Assembly (NCBI RefSeq): GCF_937616625.2
Contig: NC_065577.1
Coordinates: 19,915,501 to 19,979,500 of the forward strand
DNA: 64,000 nt
Origin: Mercurialis annua
Taxonomy: Eukaryota; Streptophyta; Magnoliopsida; Malpighiales; Euphorbiaceae
Reading direction: 5' to 3'
The position numbers were made by a program, and so were the translations under genes. Below the pieces are notes generated by a model. That model was not told the origin of the DNA, made no database searches, and saw nothing but the letters and a program-made list of their open reading frames with translations. Position 1 is the stretch's first letter. Every line of letters begins with the position of its first letter. Below are positions 47,700 through 57,113 of the stretch, in pieces.

Positions 47700-49172
47700 G
47701 TTTTGTTTCATAACCTTTGCAAACGTTTGGCTTAAATCGCTAAAAAGGTGAAACATTCAAATTTGTTTCGTAATATTTGTAAATGTTTGGCCAAATTTGC
47801 TAGAAACTTTTGGGTTTGTTACATAACGTTTTAAACGTTTGGCTTAAATCGCTAACATGGGGAAATTTTTTGTAACGTTTGTAAACGTTTGGCTTAAATC
47901 GCTAAAAATGCGAAAATTTGTTCCGAAACGTTTGCAAAAGTTTGGCTTAAATCGCTAAAAAGGTGAAACGTTAATTTAGTTTTATAACGTTTGTAAATGT
48001 TTGGCTTAAATCGCTAAAAATATGAAACGTTTGGATTTGTTTCGTAACGTTTGTAAACGTTTGGCTTAAATCGCAAAAATGGGGAAACATTTGGATTTAT
48101 TTCGTAACGTTTGTAAACGTTTGGCTTAAATTGTTAAAAATGGGAAACATTTGGATTTGTTTTTTGGCTTAAATCGCTAAAAAGATGAAACATTTGGTTT
48201 TGTTTTGAAACGTTTGTAAACATTTTGCTTAAATCGCTAAAAAGGTAAAACGTTTGAATTTGTTTCGTAACATTTGTAAACGTTTGGCTTAAATCGCGAA
48301 AAAGGGAAAAGTTTGGATTTGTTTTATAACGTTTGTAAACGTTTGGCTTAAATCGCTAAAAAGGGGAAACATTTGGGTTTGTTTTGTATTGTTTGTAAAC
48401 GTTTGGCTTAAATTGCTAAAAAGGTGAAACACTTGGATTTGTTTCGTAGCGCTTGTAAAACGATTGGCTTAGATCGCTAATAATTGAAAACGTTTCGATT
48501 TGTTTCGTAATGTTTTAAACGTTTGGTTTTGTTCTGTAATGTTTGTAAACGTATGGCATAAATTACTAAAAATATGAAACGTTTGGATTTGTTTTGTAAC
48601 GTTTATAAACGTTTGGCTTAAATCGCTAAAAAGGTGAAACGTTTGGTTTTGTTTCGTAAAGTTTGTAAACGTTTCGCTTAAATCTAAAAAAAGACGAAAC
48701 ATTTGGATTTGTTTTGTAACGTTTGTAAACGTTTGGTTTAAATCGCTAAAATGTGAAACGTTTGAATTTTTTTCATAACGTTTGTAACGTTTGGCATAAA
48801 TTGTTAAAAACGTGAAACGTTTGAATTTGTTTTGTAACGTTTGTGAACGTTTGGCTTAAATCACTATAAAAGGGGAAACATTTGGATTTGTTTCGTAATG
48901 TTTGTAGACGTTTGATTTAAATTACTAAAAAGGTAAAACACTTGAATTTGTTTCGTAACGTTTGTTAACGTTTGGCTTAAATCGCTCAAAAGGAGAAACG
49001 TTTGGTTTTGTTTCGTAACGTTTGTAAACGTTCGGATTAAATTGCTAATAATATAAAACGCTTTGATTTGTTTCATAACGTTTTAAACGTTGGATTTGTA
49101 AACGCTTGGCTTAAATCGTTAAAAAGGTGAAAGGTGTTGTTTTTGTTTCGTAACGTTTGTTAATGTTTGTTT
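47700..49172 (+). repeat. 60-bp satellite array, last plus-oriented block
   Basis: About 24 units in plus orientation. It ends at 49172, where the satellite runs directly into the integrase region of gypsy-2 without an LTR. Confidence 0.95.
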
Positions 49173-50133
49173 CATGGTAATTATTGTTGTTGGAAAACTC
49201 AATCAAAGGAAAATGAATATCCCGGCTACCCTGAAAATCCAGCACACACATCCTAAGCATGTCCTCCAAAGTCTAAATCGTCCTTTCAGACTGACCGTCA
49301 GTCTGAGGATGAAAAGCAGTACTGAAATCAAACCTCGAACCCAAAGATTCCTGCAATGCCTTTGAAAATCGAGAGGTGAAAACTGAACCTCTGTCCGAAA
49401 CTATCGACACTGGTATACCATGGAGACTATCAATCCGATCGATGTACAACTGCGCCAGCTTTGAAGCTTGATAAGTAACCTTGATCGGTAAAAAGTGAGC
49501 TGACTTGGTCAAACAGTCAATAATCACCAAAATCAAATCATACCCCTATCGGGTAAGTGGTAAACCAACCACAAAATCCATAGCGATTCGCTCCCATTTC
49601 CATTCTTGAACAGGTAGCGGTTGCAGATATCCAAACAGTCTCTCGTGTTCCAATTTTACTTCCTGGCAAGTCAAACACTTAGACACAAACTCTGCAACAT
49701 CCTTTTTCATTTTGCTCCACCAGTACGTACCCTTGAGATCATGATACATCTTGGTAGAACCCGGATGAACACTGTAAGCTGACTTGTGCGCTTCCTCCAG
49801 AATCTGGTCTCTCAAACCATCCGAATCTAGAACACACAGTCGAGAACCGTACCTGAGAACTCCATCCGCTAGAACAAACTCATAATTCCAATCCAAATTT
49901 ATCTCATTCATAATCCATTTCAATTGTGGATCCTCAGCTTGTGAAGCTTTAATCCTATAAATCAAAATCGGTTGCACTTGCAACTGTGCCAACAAACAGC
50001 CTCTCTGCGAAACCTGAAATTCGAATCCCGAAGCTAACAAACTATGCCACTCACGAACCATGGGTCTCCGCCGAACCTTAGAAATATGGGACAATCTGCC
50101 CGAAGACTTGCGACTCAACGCATCGGCAACCAC
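49173..50133 (-). pseudogene. Gypsy-2 integrase, 3'-truncated at the satellite junction
   Basis: The frame 50133-49546 holds the end of RNase H ([11 protein letters not shown]), the linker with IKASQAEDPQLKWIM, the HHCC zinc finger (HPGSTKMYHDL, KCLTCQEVK) and the start of the core (IAMDFVVGLPLTR). A break near 49540 leads to a second frame (49536-49273) with VIIDCLTKSAHFLPI, the second Asp intact in SDRGSVFTSRF, and the Glu in DGQSERT. The last ~60 bases before 49173 run to the point corresponding to gypsy-1 position ~15632; the C-terminus, chromodomain and 3' LTR are absent. All three catalytic acids are still visible, unlike gypsy-1. Confidence 0.92.
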
Positions 50134-50504
50134 ATTAGCCTTACCCGAATTATACTGAATAGAACAATCATAGTCTTTCAGTAACTCCTATATCACCGTT
50201 GCCTCAGATTCAACTCACGCTGATAAAAAATGTACTTCAGAGTCTTATGATCAGTAAAGATCTCGCAAGTTGCACCGTACAAATAGTGCCTCCAAATCTT
50301 AAGAGCAAAATCCACTGCTTCTAACTCCAGATCATGAGTAGGATAATTCACCTCATGCTTCTTCAGCTGGCGAGAAGCATAGGCAATCACCTTACCATGT
50401 TGCATTAACACACAACCCAAACCGATACGAGAAGCATCACAATACACAGTGAACCCCTCAATGCCAGATGGCAAATCCAACACAAGAGTTGTAGTCAAAA
50501 TCAC
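50134..50504 (-). pseudogene. Gypsy-2 RNase H
   Basis: The frame 50504-50193 reads [67 protein letters not shown] and then [21 protein letters not shown]. It retains the first catalytic Asp (YCDAS) and the Glu (LELEAV) of gypsy RNase H, which removes the RNA strand during reverse transcription. A frame break near 50190 separates it from the integrase frame. It is better preserved than in gypsy-1, where the middle of this domain is deleted ([12 protein letters not shown]). Confidence 0.9.
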
Positions 50505-50561
50505 CTTGAGCTTCTCAAAGTTCGCCTCGCACTTGTCAGTCCACTCAAACTTAACACCCTT

Positions 50562-51292
50562 CTATGTCGGTTTAGTCAACGGTGCAGATATTCTGGAGAA
50601 ATCCTGCACGAACCGACGATAATAGCAAGCTAACCCAAGAAAACTTCTGATCTCGGTAACAGACCTCAACCTCTGCCAATCCATAACCGCCTCAATCTTC
50701 TTCAAATCAACCTTGATCCCATCTTTTGACACTATGTTTCCTAAGAAAGTAACTTGATCCAACCAGAATTCGCACTTTGAGAACTTAGCATACTGCCGAT
50801 GCTCACGAAAAATCTACAGCATCGTTCTCAAGTGGAAAGCATGCTCTTCCTCACTCCGAGAGTAAATCAGTATGTCATCAATACAAAAAATAACGACCAA
50901 ATCCAAAAACGGCTTGAATACCCAATTCATCATATCCATAAACACTGTTGGTGCGTTAGTCAACCCAAACGACATGACCATAACTCGAAATGCCCATTAC
51001 GTGTTCTGAAAGCAGTCTTAGGCAAATCGACATCACGAATCCGAAGTTGATGATACCCGGATCTCAAGTCAATCTTCGAAAAGCACATAGCACCTTCCAA
51101 CTGGTCGAACAAATCATCAATGCGATGAAGAGGATATCTGTTCTTGATAGTATCCTTGTTCAAATGTATGTAGTCAATACACAGCCGAAAGGAACCATCC
51201 TTCTTCTTGACAAACAAAACAAGAGCACCCCACGGAGAAGTACTCGGTCTGATAAAACCACTATCCAGCAATTCTTGTAACTGTTCCTTCAA
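50562..51292 (-). pseudogene. Gypsy-2 reverse transcriptase (broken)
   Basis: Three pieces in order: 51292-50960 with [41 protein letters not shown] and [15 protein letters not shown]; the catalytic box at about 50914-50870, read as [14 protein letters not shown] (the family's FIDD/YVDD with Cys before Ile); and the thumb at 50762-50562 with [16 protein letters not shown] and [12 protein letters not shown]. Frameshifts lie between the pieces. The catalytic Asp pair is intact. A short break near 51297 separates it from the protease frame. Confidence 0.93.
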
Positions 51293-51301
51293 CTCTTTAA
51301 G

Positions 51302-51934
51302 CTATGCAGGAGCCATCAGATACGGAGGTATCGAAATAGGAGCTGTTCCAGGAGCAACATCGATACAGAACTCAATGTCACGATCAGGTGGCAATCCAGG
51401 AAACTCCTCTTGAAACACATCAGTGAGCTCATTCACTATGGAAACACTATGCACATCACCACTATCAGCCTCTAAATCACGAACCACCGGTAAGAAACCT
51501 TGGCGACCCTTGCCCATCATACGCTTGGCCTTGATCGCCGAAATTAGATTCTTAGGTGCTTCCGCCATCTCTCCTTGGAAAGAAAAAGGCATATCACCAG
51601 GAATCCCAAACATAACCGACTTTCCTCGACAGTTGATCGAAGCAAAATGGCGCGAAAGCCAATCCATCCCCAAGATGACATCAAAAGATAACACATCAAG
51701 CATAATCAAATCAGCACTAAGATCCCTACCATGTATAACCACATAACAATACGGATAAACCACGTCCACCGCAACACAATCAGACAAAGGTATAGATACA
51801 AATAAAGGCTCTAACAACCTAGATGGTGTCACACCCAACTTAGTAGCGAAACTCAAAGAAACAAAAGAGTTGGTTGCACCCGCATCAAATAAGACCAAAT
51901 CATCTACAAATGAAATTGGAATAGTACGCTGCAC
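51302..51934 (-). pseudogene. Gypsy-2 aspartic protease and protease-RT linker
   Basis: The frame reads FVDDLVLFDAGATNSFVSLSFATKLG, a retropepsin active-site region with DAG in place of the textbook DT/SG. It continues with YVVIHGRDLSADLIML, FDVILGMDWLSRHFASINC and the linker ending [19 protein letters not shown], which leads into RT. Retropepsin cuts the polyprotein. This region of about 570 bp is what gypsy-1 has lost at the copia junction, so it is the local reference for that deletion. The frame itself has no stop over 210 residues. Confidence 0.9.
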
Positions 51935-51966
51935 AACGACATTTGATGCACGAGCATCCTAAGGAG

Positions 51967-53416
51967 TCAAAGCAAACACTCTAGCCTGACCCTTCCCTGC
52001 TGCGGTGATTGATAAGAACTGTAACTAGTCGAGCCTCTACCACCGTTTCCACGGCCACCAAAACCACGTCCTCCTGAACCACGGCCCCGTTGACCACCAA
52101 ACGAAGCGGCAAGTTGAAAATACCTTACTGAAGGAGTAAAAGCAGGTCTCTGCTGCTGAAAAAACGGCTGAGCTACACTAGTTGACGACATCTGCTGCCC
52201 AGATGCCGGACACTCCCTAGCAAAATGACCCTGCTGGAACCACGCATAACAACTACCTGGTGCCACTTGGTAGTGTCCTGGATGTCTGCGCCTGCAGTTC
52301 TGACAAAACAGAACACTAAAAGTACCACTATAACCTTGACCAGATCTACGCCTACTCCCACTGTAACTAGAACTGTGGGAATACGGCTGATACCCTTTTT
52401 GACCAACCCCAATCTGACTCTTGTACTGGGAAGGCTTGAACTGATAGCTTTTGCTGCCCACTACTTTGAACAACACCGCCCGCCTTCTTGGTCTCAGGCA
52501 TTTTTCCAAAATGCAGTAATATACTCTCCATACGACGAGCACTGTCCACTACACTTGTGAAGTCTCTGTGCGTCTCGGTCAGGAGACTAATAAACGCAGC
52601 ACCTAGACCTTTCACGTACTTGTCGTTCACTCTCTACTGTTTAGTCTGCAGATTTGGGGCAAAACGACTCAGCCTCAAAAACTCAGTTGTATGCTGATGT
52701 ACCGACCTATCTCCTCTTTTCAAAACCACCAATCTGTCCTTGTGACCCTCCGTCACTGAAAAAGGTAGGTAAAAGTCTCTGAATCGAGTTACAAACTCCA
52801 CCCAAGAAATAGTAGCCATATCAGCACGAATGGCCCTACGAAACCAATCATTTGCAGGACCCTTCAAGGACATCTTTACTAACATAAATGTCTGCCTCTT
52901 ACTAGCCTATAATCTATGAGCATTCTACTCAACCTCTTCCAAAAAGTCTGGAGCATCCCTGTCGCCCGTAAAATCAGTCGGCTTTAGCCTCGAATAAGCC
53001 AACACCAAATCTCTATCAGTGGTTCTGACACCACTAACCGCAACATAACCAGCCTGTGGTACCTGTTGTTGTACAAGCTATCCCAGCATAGCATACTGGT
53101 TTTGCATGGCGACCTGTACCGCCTGCAGTTGCACCTGATTATTCTGAAGTGTAGTGATCCAAGCAAGAAATGTTGTGAATTCGAACGGATCCATAGGAAC
53201 CTATGGTACACCTGGTGCCTTAACGCCTACACCAACACGTCCCCTACCTCTGTCTCTAGTAGCCTGACCTCTGCCAGCCCGTCCTCTTCCAGCCTGACCT
53301 CCGCCTGCACGTCCCCTGCCAGATTGAACCACCGGTTCATGCTGATCAACGTCAATCAACATAGTGTCATCAGCTTCAGCCTTAGCCTGAGCTACAGCAT
53401 GCCTACGAGTATTCAT
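51967..53416 (-). pseudogene. Gypsy-2 gag (frameshifted)
   Basis: Start chosen at 53416, where the minus strand reads MNTRRHAVAQAKAEADDTM; an upstream Met at 53464 is possible but is not in gypsy-1. The N-terminal linker is Gly/Arg-rich (GRGRAGGGQAGRGRAGRG). The gag domain lies at 52885-52634 (LVKMSLKGPANDWFRRAIRADMATISWVEFVTRFRDFYLPF). The C-terminal frame (52542-51967) has a degenerate zinc knuckle, CQNC...CYAWFQQGHFARECP, with the second knuckle Cys replaced, and then a Gly-rich tail. At least three frame changes. Gag would form the particle that packages element RNA. Confidence 0.9.
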
Positions 53417-53756
53417 TCCTAAGAATGAAACAACAAATCTCAAACAATGCCCACATAGCAACACCCAGAGTATAACTTAAATAGCTCAAAAACTAACAAT
53501 TTATGCAAAGTAATAACGATTACATTCCAAAGTAAAGCATAAACTTTCCAAAGTAAAGCATTATTAACACATAAGACCAACGCAAACACCCATAAAGGTG
53601 AAGATATGAATTTTTGAAAACAAATGATGACGTTTCAGAAGACAAGACTTTAATCCTAATTCCGTAGTAGATCCTATAACACAACAATAACACTTAACAT
53701 GCCTTAAAGCGGTAAACACATAACATGCAAAATTTGGCCTTAGTTCGAAATTAATG

Positions 53757-53771
53757 CTATGATACCTAGTT
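53757..53771 (-). promoter_or_regulatory. Degenerate primer-binding site of gypsy-2
   Basis: Next to the LTR end the minus strand reads AACTAGGTATCATAGC, a mutated form of TTGGTATCAGAGC at the same place as in gypsy-1. Confidence 0.65.
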
Positions 53772-54026
53772 TGTCATGACCCAATTTCATGGATCGCGAC
53801 CGACGCTAGGGTATTGGTACGGTCGTACCAAAACCCGTAGCAACCCTAGCGGAAAACAAACAATCATATAAACCTGCATAAACACTGCTCGGGGGCAACC
53901 GAGACTCCAACCTATGTTTAACAATTTATATCACAGTTATAATATAAATAACTTGAATATCTGAAATGCTCAACAGAACCGAGTCTCAACAGCATGCCTT
54001 AAATATAATAATAAAATAATCTAGAG

Positions 54027-54036
54027 TAAACATGCC
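54027..54036. repeat. Target-site duplication of the Mutator-like element (TAAACATGCC)
   Basis: TAAACATGCC here and at 57114-57123, a perfect 10-bp direct repeat flanking the element and continuous with LTR sequence on both sides. Confidence 0.9.
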
Positions 54037-54150
54037 GAACAAAGGGTCACTTTCACCCCTCAACTTGCGTCAAAAGATCAAAAACGTCCAAAGCTGGGAA
54101 ACAGTACCCTGAACTTGCATAAACCAGCTCAAAAGCCCCCCTCTTCGCAT
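54037..54150. repeat. Left terminal inverted repeat of the MULE
   Basis: Pairs with about 57000-57113. Mismatches are scattered, and the left arm lacks a few bases present in the right arm (GATCACTTATA). The match runs to the C-rich word CTCAAAAGCCCCCC. Confidence 0.9.
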
Positions 54151-54490
54151 GTTTGTATAATACGCTTTGAAAATGGAGAGTCGATTGGAAATCGTGCACT
54201 AGTTAATGCCAACAGGTGCGACACGTGGACAAAAGGGTGGAAAACTGAATTACCACTGTCACAAACGGTAAAAAAAACTACCATTTCACTTTCCGCAAAT
54301 TCGTTCCCAAATTATTCCCTTCTCTCTGCTAGGTCAAATTTAGGCGTTTTGTATTACTGTAAAATTAACCGATATTGTTCTGGATTTGTGGCTTCTCAAG
54401 TGTCGTGGTGAAGATTCTGTGTTTGTTTCATAAGAAGCAACAAAAATTTGACCCGCTTCGAGTGTATGAAGGTTGTTCCAAGTGTACACA

Positions 54491-54821
54491 ATGACTGGGA
54501 CTGATTACTTCCGCAAGTATGTTTTTTGTACCCTCTTTTAATTGCATTGATGGGTTTGTTTAAGGTTATAGAGTATGCATTTGTTATAGTGTTGTTAGTT
54601 TAATAAAGTAGGAATTTTGTTTCTGTTTTTTTAGTTTGCATGTTTGTATGAAATGGTTGTTTAGTTGTAATTACTAAATTCTTTTGATACTAGAGTTTAA
54701 TTTTGTCTGCATTTGATACTAGGGTTTAATTTTGTTATTTTCTTTTCTTAATTTTTATTATGGCAGATATGACTTGATTGATGAGCGTGTTAAAATTGTT
54801 CTGAAAATTAAGCATGGAAGG
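54491..54821 (+). pseudogene. Possible first two exons of a MULE-carried gene
   Basis: A start codon at 54491 opens MTGTDYFRK, with a donor GTATGT at 54517 and an acceptor TTATGGCAG at 54766; joining keeps frame and gives YDLIDERVKIVLKIKHGR (exon 54767-54821), again followed by a GTAAGA donor at 54822. Reading on without splicing meets a stop, and the next open segment (from 54830) is in another frame, so either a small exon arrangement or a one-base indel is involved. I do not recognise the product. The splice sites are good by eye only. Confidence 0.35.
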
Positions 54822-54829
54822 GTAAGACT

Positions 54830-55454
54830 ATGGTGGTGGATGATGAAGACCAAGAACCAACATCTGTGAACCAGGTTAGTATATAGTTCAGGGGTGTTTT
54901 TGATACTATTTTAAATAGTTAAGGGGTTTTTTGATACTATCTTGTATAGATTAAGGGTTTTTTTGATCCTATATTGGTTTTTTACAGGTTCCAATACATA
55001 CTGGATCTTGGATTCATATTGGCACTCCTGTACCACAACATGAGAGGCAAGCACCACCTATGGCCAATAAGAACATAGGAAAAGGAAAAGGAAAGAATCA
55101 CCCGACAAATAATGTTGGAGCAAGAATATGTCGTGATAATGTTACTGGAGAAGTTTCATTTAATGTAAGGTTTTAAAGTTTATGTATATATTTGTTTGTT
55201 TGCTTTGATTATGTTGTTTGCTTGCAACTCCAATAGTTTCATTTTATGTTGTTTACTTGCAGTCTGGTGAGCTTGGGGACAGGATGGCTACATCACACAA
55301 TCCAATACCAGAAGAAGTGCAAAGACAAATACAACACAAAGCAAGCACTGCACAGTTTAAGGGGAGGCCATTTTATGGCAGATTTATAACTACTGGACCT
55401 CAATGGAATGGAAATGAAAGCGTCTCAACCAGTCAATTAGAAACTGAGGTTTAG
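54830..55454 (+). CDS. Predicted three-exon gene in the MULE, unknown product
   Basis: Exons 54830-54874, 54988-55164 and 55263-55454 join in one frame with canonical GT/AG borders (donors GTTAGT, GTAAGG; acceptors TTTTACAG, CTTGCAG) and give about 137 residues ending at a TAG at 55452. The second exon encodes a Lys/Gly-rich basic patch (GKGKGKN) and the third a hydrophilic segment with SGELGDRMATSHNPIPEEVQ and FKGRPFYGRF. No family is recognised; C-terminal tails of Mutator transposase-type proteins can be low-complexity like this, but that is a guess. Coding-like Pro/Gln-rich sequence continues past the stop to a TAA near 55732 in a shifted frame, which suggests a frameshifted longer tail. 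Confidence 0.4.
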
Positions 55455-56298
55455 AGGAGGATTGGCAAGATGTAACAAAGAAGGCAGAACACTGAGTCAG
55501 CTCCAAACCCAGACTTTACTACCTTCTCCAGACAACCAACCCCTACATTCTGTAGTGTGGGTCCACAAGCTTTCACAAGAACAGTATCTGGGCAATCCAA
55601 TATCCCAGACTGATTCCAACTCATTCAATGCACCAACATGGGACCTCAATAGCCACCACAGAAGCAATAGCCAAAGAAAAGGGTGAATACACCTTTCAAG
55701 CAGCCAACTCCTAAACCAAATTGGAAGCCATAATCATAAGGATGTTTTTGTATTACTATGGTGTGGTTTTTGCAAATGTTGTATGCACATTCTGCCCTGT
55801 ATATGCACAATGTGGTGCGAATTGAGGACATATTTTGTTACATCATGGGTAGGTTATTTTGTCAATGTAATAGTATTGTGTTTTTATGTGCACATATAGG
55901 TGTTCTGATCATGTAAAAATAGTGTGTTTATGCTATCTATTCATCATATCATTTTACTTCAAAGCATGTTGTTTACATATATTTTCATTTCATAGCAGGT
56001 TGTTTACAATGTGTAGTTCTTGAATTCAGTTTTGTGTTTCAGTGTTTCATAAGGAGCTAATTGATACTTGTAATACAAGTTGGAGGTGTTTTGTGATCCA
56101 TTAATTAGTAGTTTGAGGGTGAAATTGATACCATAAAGTTAAGTTCATGGGTTTAAATCCATTGAATTCAGTGTTGTTTGAAACAACCATTTTTGCATAA
56201 ACACACATTCAAATTCAAAATAACTAAAATAATTTCTTGAGAAAGGGAAATTTTTTCATTCCAATACTACATCTGATATCACTTACAATCATTTCTAT
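55455..56298. other. Interior of the MULE between its two gene regions
   Basis: From 55455 to about 55735 is the frameshifted coding-like tail described for the previous gene. From 55740 to 56298 the sequence is AT-rich, with no open frame of interest, and would be the 3' flank of both convergent genes. Confidence 0.5.
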
Positions 56299-56778
56299 TC
56301 ATCTAACAGCTGTAATTATAACAATTACAAGAATTAAAACCATCAACACTAACACAAAGCCAGCAGCAACACACCAGAACCCGTTCTTGTATTTTTGCCC
56401 CTCCTCTCTAGCCAATTTGACCGTGAATTCATATGAGTTTCTCATTTCTACAGATCTCTGGTCTTCCCTATCTTCAAGGTAGTTGAAATACACATGAGCC
56501 ATTTCAATTTCATCAATTTCATCTAACAGTTCATTAATGACTTCCTTCGATTGACCCGTAAAGTGTTCTTCATCACACACAACAAAGAATACACAGCCAA
56601 TCGCACCTTTCCTACACCCATAAAAGCGTCTTCCTGGATTTTCCATCGTCCATGACACCCAAATCGGAGCTTTGACAAAAAACGCACATTTACAGTATCT
56701 GCTACCACGCCTCTGTCGAGGGCGATACTGTCTGCTTAATCTAGTAGAGGAACCATGCGAATTTGAACCACTGGACAT
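56299..56778 (-). CDS. GRF-type zinc-finger protein with C-terminal membrane segment
   Basis: A 159-residue intact frame. Residues 1-27 are Ser/Arg-rich. Residues 29-69 form a GRF zinc finger: C29-x-C31, VSWT at 41-44, NPGRRFYGC at 47-55, and GC at 61-62 followed by FF. The usual Trp after the FF is replaced (FFVVCDEE). Residues about 75-125 are acidic and probably helical (VINELLDEIDEIEMAHVYF). Residues about 134-157 are a strongly hydrophobic stretch, a likely membrane anchor. GRF fingers bind nucleic acid in other proteins; plant genomes hold many short GRF-plus-transmembrane proteins of unknown role. Its place just inside the right inverted repeat of a MULE suggests it was captured or spread by transposition. 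Confidence 0.8.
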   Translation of the reverse strand: MSSGSNSHGSSTRLSRQYRPRQRRGSRYCKCAFFVKAPIWVSWTMENPGRRFYGCRKGAIGCVFFVVCDEEHFTGQSKEVINELLDEIDEIEMAHVYFNYLEDREDQRSVEMRNSYEFTVKLAREEGQKYKNGFWCVAAGFVLVLMVLILVIVIITAVR

Positions 56779-56999
56779 GTTAGGGTTAAGGGTTTTGCGA
56801 GATAAATTGTAGCAGGGGTGAAATTAGGGTAGAAGATGTCAATTTAGGGTTTATGTATTTTCAGAATTGAATTGGGAAGAATGTAAAATTAGGGATTTCA
56901 TTCCATTTGGGGATTTATTATGAATGAAATCAAGTGGTTTTGGTTTGGTAGTTTTTCAAAACCACGAGTGTATCTCAAACGCCAAACAGAGACTGTGCA

Positions 57000-57113
57000 G
57001 GGGGGCTTTTGAGCCGAAATACGCAAGTTCAGGGTATAAGTGATCCTGTTTTCTAGCTTTTGACTTTTTTGATATTTTGACGTAAGTTGAGGGGTCAAAG
57101 TGATCCTTTGTTC
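57000..57113. repeat. Right terminal inverted repeat of the MULE
   Basis: Reverse complement of the left end, finishing CCTTTGTTC at 57113, next to the second TAAACATGCC. Confidence 0.9.

Larger units (their letters stand above)
54037..57113. mobile_element. Mutator-like (MULE) element carrying gene sequences
   Basis: A 3077-bp element with terminal inverted repeats of at least 100 bp: both ends begin GAACAAAGG, then TCACTTT and ACCCCTCAACTT, and further in share CCCTGAACTTGC and CTCAAAAGCCCCCC. A perfect 10-bp target duplication flanks it. Inside, a multi-exon gene-like region reads plus (54491-55735) and a GRF zinc-finger frame reads minus (56299-56778), so the two are convergent. I cannot find a transposase catalytic core, so it is probably non-autonomous and similar to gene-carrying Pack-MULEs. 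Confidence 0.88.

Noticed and set aside
8276..49172. CENP-B box in the satellite unit
   Set aside because: The unit has no match to the TTCG....A..CGGG pattern. TTTCGTAACG shares only the first part. Centromere identity cannot be claimed from sequence alone.
54115..54411. 98-codon plus-strand frame at the left end of the MULE
   Set aside because: It starts inside the terminal inverted repeat and runs through the subterminal region without a domain.
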